Below are positions 25,981-35,895 of a stretch of DNA of 64,000 bases, piece by piece (the stretch's first letter is position 1; each line of letters opens with the position of its first letter). This stretch comes from Catenovulum sp052056295 (lineage in GTDB: Bacteria; Pseudomonadota; Gammaproteobacteria; Enterobacterales; Alteromonadaceae). The stretch is taken from contig NZ_CP182494.1 of assembly GCF_052056295.1 (NCBI RefSeq), positions 1-64,000 of the forward strand, written 5' to 3'. Under the pieces are notes generated by a model. The model was not told the DNA's origin. It worked only from the letters and a program-made list of their open reading frames with translations, and did not search any database. The position numbers were made by a program, and so were the translations under genes.

Positions 25981-26341
25981 TGAGGTATCCTTTCTAAAAA
26001 ATAATAAGTAACCGATTGGTGTAAAATAATTTAGTGGAGTTAATTGATTTGTGCAAGGTATTTTTTACCGAATGGTGTAAAATGGTGTTTGTTGTCCCAA
26101 TGAAGTATTAATTTTCGCAAAAACGCTTAACTGGATATGTAAGAGGTGCGCAGCCGACAGTTCGTCCCTGAAAGAGAGGCCCTGTCGTCATCCCTGACTC
26201 CACCTCATCAGACTGCGAAGCAGTGCTTCGTTTCTGATTCGCCCATGAAAAAGAGGTTTTGCTCTAAATTATTACTTCATTGTGCCAATTCTGCTAGATT
26301 CAGCGGGTTTACCCGCACTAGGTTCAGGTGAATTATTCAAG
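25981..26341. promoter_or_regulatory. Divergent GST/TetR region with repeated operator and a GC-rich island
   Basis: About 360 bases without a convincing gene. The GST-proximal part holds two similar boxes, ACCGATTGGTGTAAAATAAT at 26011 and ACCGAATGGTGTAAAATGGT at 26067, 56 bases apart. They are candidate TetR sites, with ACC...GGT half-sites. The TetR-proximal part (about 26145-26260) is visibly more GC-rich than its surroundings and contains a long hairpin. A 61-codon open frame crosses it but has no ribosome site. Confidence 0.6.
26207..26238. repeat. Long imperfect hairpin in GC-rich island
   Basis: ATCAGA-CTG-CGAAGC-AGT-GCTTCG-TT-TCTGAT: two nested perfect stems of six pairs each around a 3-base loop. 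No T-run follows. It may belong to a dispersed intergenic repeat; only one copy is visible in this window. Confidence 0.5.
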
Positions 26342-26908
26342 ATGGCAAGAAACAAAAACTACGACAGACAAGCAGTGATAGAGCAAGTTACCCAAGTGTT
26401 TTTAGCTAAGGGGTATGAGTCAACCTCTATGGCTGATTTAATGGAAAGCACAGGCTTAAACAAAAAAAGTTTGTACAACGAGTTTGGCAATAAAGAAGCC
26501 ATGTTTATTGTGATTTTGGCCGCTTTTATTGAAAAAGAGCGCAATTGCATGGTGCCGATATTCACTCAACAGCCACTTGGGCTGGGAAATGTGCGTGCGT
26601 TTTTTCAACATATATTCACAGAATTTACCGACACTGGTTGTTTATTAACACTCAGCGTAAACGAAGCGAGTTGTATTCCTGAGCAAGCGTTAGACATGGT
26701 TAATCAAAGTTTTCTCGGTTTAGAAAAGGGATTAACGGCAAATTTAGCCGCTTGTTTGGCCGACAGCTCCCAAGCTGAAATGTTTGCCCGCAATATGTTG
26801 TCGTTAATGTTAGGCTACGCCAGCCTTACACGCTCTCCAACACTACGTGAAAATAATAAAAAACAGCTAAATGGGTTACTGGATTTTATCGAGCAGAAAG
26901 CTTGTTGA
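26342..26908 (+). CDS. TetR-family transcriptional regulator
   Basis: 188 residues from the ATG at 26342; a GTG 60 bases earlier is in frame but lacks a ribosome site. The N-terminal HTH is clear (VTQVFLAKGYESTSMADLMESTGLNKKSLYNEFGNKEAMF, residues about 10-50). The C-terminal helical domain is cysteine-containing (GCLLTLSVNEASCIPE), as in TetR proteins that sense reactive electrophiles. It lies divergent from the GST gene, which carries repeated boxes in its promoter, so it probably represses GST and maybe itself. Confidence 0.88.
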   Translation: MARNKNYDRQAVIEQVTQVFLAKGYESTSMADLMESTGLNKKSLYNEFGNKEAMFIVILAAFIEKERNCMVPIFTQQPLGLGNVRAFFQHIFTEFTDTGCLLTLSVNEASCIPEQALDMVNQSFLGLEKGLTANLAACLADSSQAEMFARNMLSLMLGYASLTRSPTLRENNKKQLNGLLDFIEQKAC

Positions 26909-27006
26909 GTATTCAGAAATTTAGATACCAACTTACTTAAATCAAAACGTAAATGTATGCACTATCACACTGGGTTGGTTAATGGTTTAATCGGACAAAA
27001 TATTCT

Positions 27007-27792
27007 ATGGAAATGATCTTCTCAAAATATAAAACACAGGCAATTTTTGCTTCTCTTATTTTAGTTGTTTTACTGGCAGTATTGGCTAACTTTATTCAAG
27101 CGAAAGCCGCATTATTTGCTGCAGTTTTTATTGCCTTCGCTGGTTGGAAGCCAAGCAAAACTTGGCAGAAAATCAGCCATGTGATTTTACTTGTAGTTGC
27201 TTCAATTGGATTAATTCTGCACTTAGTGCCAGGTTTTAATAATATTCTAATTTGGCAAGATAGGCTTTTTGGCGATAACAGTGTACCGCACACTTTTTAC
27301 TTAAATTTCGATAAAGCTTTAGTCGCGTTCGCTTTGCTGTTTTATTTGTTTAGGCAACAAGGGCTGCATGAAAAAGCCAGTCAAACCACACGCCATTTAC
27401 TAATGGTTTCGGCTGTTACCATCGTTATTACCTTCTCTACGGCCTTGTTAGTTGGCGTGATTGATTGGAACCTTAAGTTACCCGACAACATTTTATTATT
27501 CATGTTTAGTATGCTGTTTATCACAGTCACAGCGGAAGAATGTTTATTTCGTGGTGTTTTACAGCGAGCCTTAACTGCAAAATTGGGTGTTTGGTCTGTC
27601 GTGGTTGTTGCCGTGTTATTTGGTTTAGCTCATCTGCCATTTTCAGCTGGTTTTGCTATTTGTGCCTGTATCGCCAGCTTAGGATATGGTTATGTATATT
27701 ATAAAAGTGGGCAAATAATTTGGCCGATACTGCAGCACACAGCGGTTAATTTCACCCACTTATTTTTGTTTAGTTATCCGTTGCTACCCTAA
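27007..27792 (+). CDS. CPBP-family intramembrane metalloprotease
   Basis: 261 residues with about seven hydrophobic helices. Conserved motifs of the CAAX-protease/bacteriocin-processing family are present: EECLFRGVLQ (EExxxR), FGLAHLPF (motif 2 His) and a late helix with ILQHTAVNF (motif 3 His). The four metal/catalytic residues are therefore intact. Bacterial members take part in membrane-protein or peptide processing and in self-immunity; no bacteriocin gene is near. The ATG at 27007 is used although its ribosome site is poor. It ends two bases from the convergent PEP-CTERM gene. Confidence 0.85.
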   Translation: MEMIFSKYKTQAIFASLILVVLLAVLANFIQAKAALFAAVFIAFAGWKPSKTWQKISHVILLVVASIGLILHLVPGFNNILIWQDRLFGDNSVPHTFYLNFDKALVAFALLFYLFRQQGLHEKASQTTRHLLMVSAVTIVITFSTALLVGVIDWNLKLPDNILLFMFSMLFITVTAEECLFRGVLQRALTAKLGVWSVVVVAVLFGLAHLPFSAGFAICACIASLGYGYVYYKSGQIIWPILQHTAVNFTHLFLFSYPLLP

Positions 27793-27816
27793 AGTTAAGT
27801 AACTTTATTTAACTTT
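27791..27816. terminator. Weak shared hairpin at convergent gene ends
   Basis: AAAGTTAA (27791-27798) pairs with TTAACTTT (27809-27816) and contains both stop codons. The stem is A/T-rich and so weak, but its position between converging genes fits a two-way terminator. Confidence 0.4.
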
Positions 27817-28463
27817 GTGCGTCGAGAATTACTCAACAAGCTAAGTAAACCAAGTCCAAATAAAGCTAAGGTTGCTGGTTCAGAGACGGACGCTACAGAG
27901 GTCGTAAAACTAACATTATCCAAGACTGCGCTAAAGAATCCAAGATTATCTTGTTGTTCAAAGCTAATTCTAATAGTTTGATTCGTGTATCCGCTCAAAA
28001 GAGCTGTCAAATCATAACTGCGAGTGTTGGCGCCAATTTGGCTTGTGGTATCACCTGGGTTGGTTGAAAAAACCTCTGAAATTAATGCTCCATTTAGGTC
28101 CTCAATCAAAACTCTCCATTCTTGATTTGGATCTGAAAATGCTGCATTGCTTCTAATTCGGTCATCCCAGCTTAATATTGCTGAGTCAAATTCCCCTAAA
28201 GAAACATCTTGGTATAAGTTGTGGAACCCTGGACCAGATTGGCTAGTTACTGCGTCGTAGTTTCCGGAAATTACCGGCAATCCAGACATTCCGCCAGGCA
28301 CGAATGTTCCGTTGTTAATATTCCAAGCTCCAGAGCCAGTGTTTACGACATTCCAACCAGAAAAATCGCCAGTCTCGAAGTCACCATTGTTGATATGTTC
28401 AATTAATCCTGCGTTTGCATGCCCTGATGCAAGTACAACCATTGCGCAAATTACTTTTTTCAT
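27795..28463 (-). CDS. PEP-CTERM sorting-domain protein
   Basis: About 222 residues from the ATG at 28463, which has AAGGAA before it; an upstream GTG/ATG in frame would spoil the signal peptide. The signal peptide ends near GHANA. The mature part starts NNGDFETGDFSGWNV, the usual opening of a secreted beta-sandwich domain, and continues with a lectin-like pattern (FEQQDNLGFFSAVLDNVSF). The tail is SEPATLALFGLGLLSLLS then NSRR: a PEP-CTERM variant with SEP instead of PEP. It should be sorted by exosortase like the protein at 24435. A sigma-54-like promoter lies upstream. Confidence 0.85.
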   Translation of the reverse strand: MKKVICAMVVLASGHANAGLIEHINNGDFETGDFSGWNVVNTGSGAWNINNGTFVPGGMSGLPVISGNYDAVTSQSGPGFHNLYQDVSLGEFDSAILSWDDRIRSNAAFSDPNQEWRVLIEDLNGALISEVFSTNPGDTTSQIGANTRSYDLTALLSGYTNQTIRISFEQQDNLGFFSAVLDNVSFTTSVASVSEPATLALFGLGLLSLLSNSRRTKLNKVT

Positions 28464-28787
28464 TTCCTTACTTTCCCTTAAAGTATTAGTTGGACACGCT
28501 GACAAGCAATATTTACACCGATTTCTATGTGGTTGTTTTTAAAATGGTTTGTGTTTTGAGTTTTGAGGGGTGTAAAGAATGTTGACATTGTTTGGATTAA
28601 TGAACTTAACGCTACCTTTGACAGTAAGTTAATTATGCCGACTATTACCAAGTCGCATGATTGTGTTTTTGCAAAGTTTTTAATCTACTGATGGAAACAT
28701 TCGCCATTTTTGCAGTCCAACGCTGAACAGTGCCGAAAAACCTATATATTTACAGCATCACAACGCATGCGACATTAGGGAAAATAA
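28464..28787. promoter_or_regulatory. Divergent region with sigma-54-like promoter on the minus strand
   Basis: 324 bases between the PEP-CTERM gene and the alpha-2-macroglobulin gene. On the minus strand 28520-28505 reads CGGTGTAAATATTGCT: GG and GC are exactly 10 bases apart and the -12 half (TTGCT) is ideal, while the -24 half is weaker. This is the second PEP-CTERM gene here with such a promoter. I see nothing definite for the plus-strand gene beyond GGGAAAATA before its ATG. Confidence 0.55.
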
Positions 28788-31700
28788 ATGAAAAAAATAA
28801 TAAACGCATGTTTGTTGTCATGCAGTCTAATTGCAGGTTTTAGCTCTTTTAACCTTGCTGCAAATCAAACTGAACAAGTGGAAACTGACTATAATCAAAT
28901 TGAAGACTTTTTTGTGGTTGGTGCAGGTTTTCGAGAATACCAAGGTAAACCCTCGGCTTGGGTTGGTTTATCTAAACCGATTAAACAGAGCCAGTCGTTA
29001 AACCTGAATATAGATTTAACCAGTAACGACCAACTTGTCGATGGCGGTTGGATATTAGACGAGGCTAAAACAAATCTTTATTTTCCCGGTTTAATGCCCG
29101 AGCAAACTTATCAAATTAAAGTGCGCAAAAACTTAACCAGCTTTGCTGACGAAAAGCTACCCGAGGCTTTTCAAAGCAGTTTTACTACCCCAAGAATCCA
29201 ACCAAGTGCGAGTTTTTTACATTCAGGCTCTATTTTAAATCCGACTTTTTCTGAAGGTTTGCCTATTGTTGTCGTCAACCTAGATTATGTCGACGTTGAA
29301 TTTTATCGTTTATCTCAAGAGCAATACCGCAGCTTTTTGACGCAAAAATCGACTTCAGAACAATACGCCTATCGGCTGACAAAGACGATAGAACAAGCTG
29401 AACTTGTTTACTCACGAAAATATCAAACCAAAGCGGATAAAAATCAAAAACAGCAATTGGTGTTAGCAACGCAAGATATCAAACCCTTAAAAGAGCCAGG
29501 TTTACATGGCGGTTATGCGTGGGCATGGCGAATATGGCAAGGCGCAAACAGCCTTGTTTAATGTTAGCCAATTAGCACTTGAAGTTAGAGAGTACCAAGA
29601 AAGGTATTTATTAACCCTGTATCAGCAGCAATCAGCACAACCTGTTGCCAATGTAAAAATTGCTTTGTTTGATAGGAAAGGTCGGCCGATAGACTGGAAT
29701 GAATCAACCAATGCGCAAGGGCAAGTTTTTATCGACAAATCATTATCCGCAGTGGTTGCAACAGCAAGCGATAATAATGATTTCAATTTGATTGACTTAA
29801 GCAGTTATCAAAAACTTAATTTAACTGATTTTGTAACAACTGGCAGAGCAAATTTGCCGGTTGAAATATTCAGTTGGGGGGCGCGTGATTTATATCGCCG
29901 TGGCGAAAAGCTCGAATATTATACCTTGTTGCGTGATCAAGATGGTCAACGAATTGCCGATTTTCCACTTAAAGCAGAGCTAATTTCCGCTGATGGTAAA
30001 AGTTTAAATCAAACCACATTACAGCCTGATGCAGATGGATTGGGTTTATATTCGTATCATTATCAATTGGCGGATGAAGTTGCTACTGGCCAATACCAAT
30101 TGTTATTTAAACTCAATGACAAAATTTATCGGCATAAATTCACAGTTGAAGATTTTATGCCAGAGCGTATGGCAATTGAGATCACTCAAGACCAAGCTGT
30201 GTTAGAAAACGCCGGTGATACTCAACAGGCAGTTAAAGCAATTTATTTATATGGTGCGCCTGCGAGCGACAGTCGCATGGATGGCAATGTGGCAATTCGC
30301 ACCACAGAAAACGCACTAGCAGATCATCCAGGGTATTATTTTGGTGACAATACCAACTTGGGGCAGCTTGAGTATTATGCAATTAATACGGTTAAAACCG
30401 ATGGTGCAGGCTTAGCTCAACTCGCTATATCAGATAAGTGGAGTCAAATTGACGCAGCCCTTGAGATTAATGGTTATGCCAATTTATATGAATCGGGTGG
30501 TCGAAAAGTTACTAAAAAATTCACTAAATATTGGTGGCCTCACCAGAGTTTGATTGGCATTAAACCAAGTTTTGACAAGCTCACCAGTGAACAAAATGCC
30601 CAAGCTGAATTTAGTTTAATTCGTGCGAAACAAACTGGCGAACTAGTGTCTGACGAAGTGTTGGTTAGTTTGGTTTGGCACAAAACCAGCTATTTATGGC
30701 AGCATAATGAACGTGGTGGTTGGCAACGTATCGAGCAAGTTGAAACTATTCCGGTTTGGCAAAAATCACAAAAAATTACCGACGTATTAAAACTGGCGTT
30801 GCCCGTTAAGTGGGGCAAATACCAGCTCATTGTAAAATCTAAAAAAGACGGTAGAACCAGTAAACTCTTTTTTAACGCAGGGCCTGATTGGTATTCGTAT
30901 TGGGCGCAAGATCACGGTAACCAAGTTAAACCAGACCAAATTAAACTCGCGTTTGACCAAGCAGGTTATCAGCATAAAGATATGGCTAAAGTTAAACTGC
31001 ATTCGCCCTATCAAGGTCATGGTTGGTTACGAATTGAAGCGGAAGACTTGTTATATCAACAAGCGATTTCAGTTAAAAAAGGCGAAAACTTAGTTGAGTT
31101 GCCAGTGGGCGATTGGCAGAAACATAATATTTATTTATCGGCTGTGGTTGTTGCTCCGGCAACAAAAAACACCCAATTACAACGAGCGCTTGGTTTAGCT
31201 CATTTACCTTTAACGCGAGATGATCGCCAACTAACTGTTTCGATAGATTCACCTGAAATAATCAAACCATCACAAACGCTAGATGTGGCAGTTAAGGTTG
31301 AGGGTAGTAGTGCAAACACTAAAGTTGTATTGGCTGCGGTTGATGTTGGTGTACTAAATTTATACGACTATAAAATGCCATCGCCATTTGACTACTTTTT
31401 TGCACGGCGCGCATATCCAGTAGTATTGCGCGATAACTTTAATCAAATTATTGCGCCGAATAATTTAAACGCAGCCAATATATTATGGGGCGGTGGTGCG
31501 GCGCTGTCACACGGCGGTCAACAAGCTGCAGCGCAAGTGCAAATCGTTTCTTTTTTATCTGAACCTTCCCAAGTTGATGCTAGTGGCACTGCTAATATTT
31601 CTGTGCCCATTCCTTACTTTAATGGCAAATTAAAATTGGTTGCAGTTGCGTTTGATGCGAATAAATTTGGTGCAAATTCTGCTGAAACTAAAGTGGCTGA

Positions 31701-33612
31701 TAACTTGGTTAGCCAAATTAATTTACCAAGATTTATTGCCGTGGGTGACACAGCAACAGGCGTTATTGATTTAGCCAATACCAGTCAATCAGCCATGGAG
31801 TTAACATTGGCATTGCAAACCACAGGTATTAAAGCTGAATTGGCCAGCTCGCAGGTTAAGGTTGAAGCAGGACAGCGCATTAAAGTTAAATTTAACTTGG
31901 ATGCAAGAGATGAGATTCAACAACTGGCTGAATTGAAATTAAGCATTCAACAAACTAACCAAGCAACGGATGTTGAAGCTGTAAAGCAAACGCGCAATTG
32001 GCAACTTGCAGTGCGCCATCCATACCCAGCCGAACGTCAGTATCAACAATTTCAACTCAGTTCAGGTGATAAACAAAATTTACAATTGGATTTAGCCAGT
32101 TGGCATCCACAAGTTCAATCCAGCATTCAAATGAGCAATCGCCCAGATTTTGCATTAGCAGAACAAATAGGCCAGTTGTTTGCCTTTCCGCTCGGCTGTT
32201 TAGAACAAACGGCCAGTCGAATGTTACCTTGGATAGTATTACCGCCAAATATGCGCGAGCAATATATAGATGTTTTGGCTGAACAAACGTTAAGCCAAAC
32301 CGTGCAGCAAGGTATTGACGGTATTTTAAGTAAACAAACGCCAAGTGGTGGTTTAAGTTTATGGTCCAACCTAGGGGTAGAACATTCGTGGTTAACTGTA
32401 TATGCGACAGATGTTTTATTAACTGCGCAAAAAGCAGGATATGTAGTGCCGCAAGAAAAGGTCGATTTATTATTAAAACGTTTGGCTTATTTTTTACGTG
32501 CTAGCAGTATTAACGACGGTTATGGTGACTTGCTACATTACCAATTTGCCACGCGCAGTTACGCAGCTTATGTATTGGCCAAACAGGGCCAAGTAAACAT
32601 TACCCATATGCAAAAGTTAGCCGAGCAAGCAGAGCATGCCAAATCGCCTTTTCCTTTGGTACAACTGGCTGCAGCCTTTGATTTGCAGGGTATGCCCAAA
32701 CCACGAAGAAAACTGATTAAACTCGCTCGAAACACTAAATTTGAAGCGCAATATTCGGCTGACTATAACAGCGAAATACGCGACTTAGCTTTGACTATAC
32801 ACACCTTACTGCAACAAAAATTTGCGATTAAATGGGCGCAAGAATTAAGTTTTGAGTTGTGGCAGCAGGTAAAACAACAAACTTGGTTTAATACGCAGCA
32901 ACGCATGGCACTGGTATTGGCTGATTTAGCTCTGGCTGAACAATTTTCGCAGCCGTTTAACTACCAACTTAATGTTGCTGGCGCTGAGTATCAAGGGCCA
33001 GAGCAACAATCTGCCTTCTACCGAGTTGATGGTTTAAATATCCAACAAACCAGTATTAAAAATACTTCAGAGCAAGACTTATTTGTGAGTGTGATCAGCC
33101 AAGGTTATCCAAATAAAAAACCAAGCAACAGCAGCCCTGAGTTAAAGGTAGAGCGCAGTTATTATGATTTGTTTGGCAACCCGGTAGAGGTTGACCAAGT
33201 AATGATTCAATCCGGCCAAAGGTTTTTGGTTAGATTACAAATTAGCAGCTCGCAAAGTTATCGAGATTTGATTTTGGTGGATTTATTGCCTGCTGGTTTT
33301 GAAATTGAGCGTGGTGATATAACAACACACCTAGATATTCATAGTGTGAAATTTGCTGAGCAAAGCGTGGCACAACTTATTAAGCGCAGCTCAGTTGATT
33401 ACCAAGCAGGTCGGGACGATAGATTTATCGCCGCGATAAATACTTCAAACTATTCACCAACTGATGTGTTTTATATTGTTCAAGCGGTAACGCCCGGTGA
33501 ATTTATTCATCCGCCTGCTTTGGTGGAGTCTATGTACCAAATGGATTTAAGAGCGGTAACAGAGCAAAGTGGGCGCGTGAGCATTGAAAGTTATAATCCA
33601 GCGTTACATTAA
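28788..33612 (+). pseudogene. Alpha-2-macroglobulin family protein with a frameshift (YfhM-like)
   Basis: Two overlapping frames together encode about 1,600 residues, the normal length for bacterial alpha-2-macroglobulin. The first (28788-29561) has a signal peptide and the N-terminal MG domains and is in register up to KEPGL. The protein then continues in the next frame from 29506 (MAVMRGHGEYGKAQ). One extra T in the TTT at 29501-29503, or loss of two bases nearby, would explain the break. The second part keeps the thioester motif GCLEQ (Cys codon at 32197), used to trap attacking proteases covalently. The pbpC gene overlaps its end, the classic partner in cell-wall defence. It may be a sequencing error or a recent mutation. 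Confidence 0.85.
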
Positions 33613-35878
33613 CAAACCTTTTGTTATTGCAATTGTATTATTGCTGGTTGCGCTTAAGGTTTTAGATTTAGTTTTTCCGCTAAATTTAACTAAGTTAACT
33701 GATAGCGCGACCGTAGTGACAGACCGAAACGGTGAGCTGCTGCGCGCTTTTAGCAATCAAGATTATATTTGGCGCTTTCAGGTGGAACAAACATCTGTTA
33801 GCCGCCACTATATTGATGCGCTATTAACCTACGAAGATAGATATTTTTATTATCATCCTGGAATTAACCCTTTGGCTTTGCTACGAGCGTTTTGGCAAGG
33901 CATCACTTCCGGCAAAATTGTTTCTGGAGGTTCAACCTTAACCATGCAGCTTGCACGTTTGCTTCATCCGCATGACAAAAGTTTAGTAGGCAAAAGTCAG
34001 CAAATGTTGCGCGCACTGCAGCTAGAATGGCACTTTGATAAATCACAAATTTTAGATATGTATCTAAACCTAGCGCCTTTTGGTGGTGTGATAGAAGGTG
34101 TTGAAGCGGCAAGCCTAACCTATTTTGATAAACAATCTCGTAACCTCACTCAAGCTGAAGCTGCTTTATTAGCTGTATTGCCCCAAGCGCCTTCGCGTTA
34201 TCGACCAGACAGATATCCAGATAACGCAAAAAAGGCGCGTAATAAATTATTAGACAGAATGGCTGAATATTCAGTTTGGCCGCAGCAACAAGTTGATGAA
34301 TTGAAACAACTGCCTGTTTATGCCGATTATTTTACCCAACCACAAATAGCACCTTTGTTAAGTCGACGTTTGCGTCAGCCACAGCAAAGCCAAATAGAAA
34401 CTTTTATCGATAAGTCGCTACAACAAAGATTAGCCTTTTTAACGAAACAACACGCAACTCAGTTGGGTGATGAAATATCTGCCGCCGTTATGGTGATGGA
34501 TGGTTTAAATGGCGAAGTGCTCAGTTATATTGGCTCGGCTGATTTTTATAGCAAACCACGTAAAGGGCAGGTGGATATGATAACGGCCATTCGCTCGCCT
34601 GGCTCTACCCTAAAGCCTTTTGTTTATGCGGATGCTATCGAAACTGGGCTGATTCACGAAAATAGCTTGTTGTTGGATATTCCAGTGGTGAGTGGTGATT
34701 ACAGTCCACAAAATTTTTCTGGCGGTTATGCTGGTGCTGTTAGTGCAAAACAAGCTTTACTGAAAAGTTTAAATATTCCTGTGTTGCAACTGATTAATCA
34801 TGGCTCGGTTAAATCGTTAGCGGCCAAACTTGAAAATGCTGGGATAACACTTATTTGGCCTGAGTACGCTGAAGCTAATCAAGCTTTAGTGTTGGGAGGT
34901 GTTGGCACTCGATTAGAAAGTTTGGTACAAGTTTATTCAAGCTTATTAAATCAAGGCATGGCAGTAACGCCAAGATTTAACCAAGATCAGCCATCAGAAA
35001 CTAGATTTGCCATGCAACCCGGAGTTGCTTGGATAATGCAAAATATATTGCGCCAGCAGCAAGCGGATTGGCAGTTTGAACAGCAACAAATAGCCACATC
35101 AGCAATCGGCTGGAAAACAGGCACAAGCTACGACTTCCGCGATGCTTGGGTGATAGGTTTTAGTGGCAAATATATCATTGGTGTTTGGATCGGCCGAGCG
35201 GACGCTCAACCAGTTTTCGATAACTCAGGGGCACAAAACGCCTTACCGTTATTTATGCAAATTGCTAAACAGCTAGAATCTGACTTTAAACCGAATAAAC
35301 CAACATCTGTTAGCCAAGCGCTGACTTGTTGGCCATCCGGCAAAACTTTGCAAACAACAGCTGCGCACAATTGTTTAGCTCAACAGCAAAGCTGGTTATA
35401 TAACTTACAAGCGCCACCAAGTATGAATCATCATACCGCTGATTTTAACGAACAACTTAATATTGATTATTGGGTAGAACCAAATGGACAGCGAGCTTAT
35501 GCTAGTTGTGCAACCGCACAGGCCAACAAAGTCTCGCAAGCTGTCTTTCCAAAATCACTCGATATTTGGCTGCCAACACAGTGGCGCCGCGCCAATTTAT
35601 TACCAAAATTATCTGAACACTGTGGCAATTTAACCGAGAGCAATAGTGAGTTATTGATAACCTCAGTTCAAGATGAAAGTCGTTTTATCCGCCGCAACTC
35701 AACCGATACCATTCAGCTAGAGTTAATCACCAATGAGCCAAATCAAGTTGTTTTTTGGTTTTTAAATGGCCAACCAGTTAAGGGTGATAAACTGATTTTG
35801 CAAAAAGCAGGGCAGTATAACTTGGTTGCTTTGGCACTGTCGGGCGCGAGTGATAAGGTTAATTTTAGTGTCGAGTAG
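33584..35878 (+). CDS. pbpC: Penicillin-binding protein 1C
   Basis: 764 residues. One N-terminal membrane helix (about 11-28), glycosyltransferase domain GT51 (about 60-230: catalytic Glu in YEDRYFYYHPG, GGSTLTMQLARLL), transpeptidase domain (about 290-560: SPGSTLKPF with nucleophile Ser, a KxN-like region, KTGTSYDFRDAW) and a C-terminal PBP1C-type domain (about 680-764). It builds and cross-links peptidoglycan in the periplasm. It overlaps the alpha-2-macroglobulin gene by 29 bases from a TTG start, the same pairing known from other proteobacteria. The exact start is uncertain because no ATG lies near. Confidence 0.93.
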   Translation: MKVIIQRYINKPFVIAIVLLLVALKVLDLVFPLNLTKLTDSATVVTDRNGELLRAFSNQDYIWRFQVEQTSVSRHYIDALLTYEDRYFYYHPGINPLALLRAFWQGITSGKIVSGGSTLTMQLARLLHPHDKSLVGKSQQMLRALQLEWHFDKSQILDMYLNLAPFGGVIEGVEAASLTYFDKQSRNLTQAEAALLAVLPQAPSRYRPDRYPDNAKKARNKLLDRMAEYSVWPQQQVDELKQLPVYADYFTQPQIAPLLSRRLRQPQQSQIETFIDKSLQQRLAFLTKQHATQLGDEISAAVMVMDGLNGEVLSYIGSADFYSKPRKGQVDMITAIRSPGSTLKPFVYADAIETGLIHENSLLLDIPVVSGDYSPQNFSGGYAGAVSAKQALLKSLNIPVLQLINHGSVKSLAAKLENAGITLIWPEYAEANQALVLGGVGTRLESLVQVYSSLLNQGMAVTPRFNQDQPSETRFAMQPGVAWIMQNILRQQQADWQFEQQQIATSAIGWKTGTSYDFRDAWVIGFSGKYIIGVWIGRADAQPVFDNSGAQNALPLFMQIAKQLESDFKPNKPTSVSQALTCWPSGKTLQTTAAHNCLAQQQSWLYNLQAPPSMNHHTADFNEQLNIDYWVEPNGQRAYASCATAQANKVSQAVFPKSLDIWLPTQWRRANLLPKLSEHCGNLTESNSELLITSVQDESRFIRRNSTDTIQLELITNEPNQVVFWFLNGQPVKGDKLILQKAGQYNLVALALSGASDKVNFSVE

Positions 35879-35895
35879 AGGGAAAGGAATTAGCT

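Noticed and set aside
26146..26331. 61-codon open frame on the plus strand before the TetR gene
   Set aside because: No ribosome site, odd composition, crosses a long hairpin and overlaps the TetR start; treated as part of the GC-rich island.
29506..33612. Reading the second alpha-2-macroglobulin frame as an independent gene starting at 29506
   Set aside because: It begins in the middle of a domain, has no signal peptide although the protein works in the periplasm, and the preceding frame supplies exactly the missing part.
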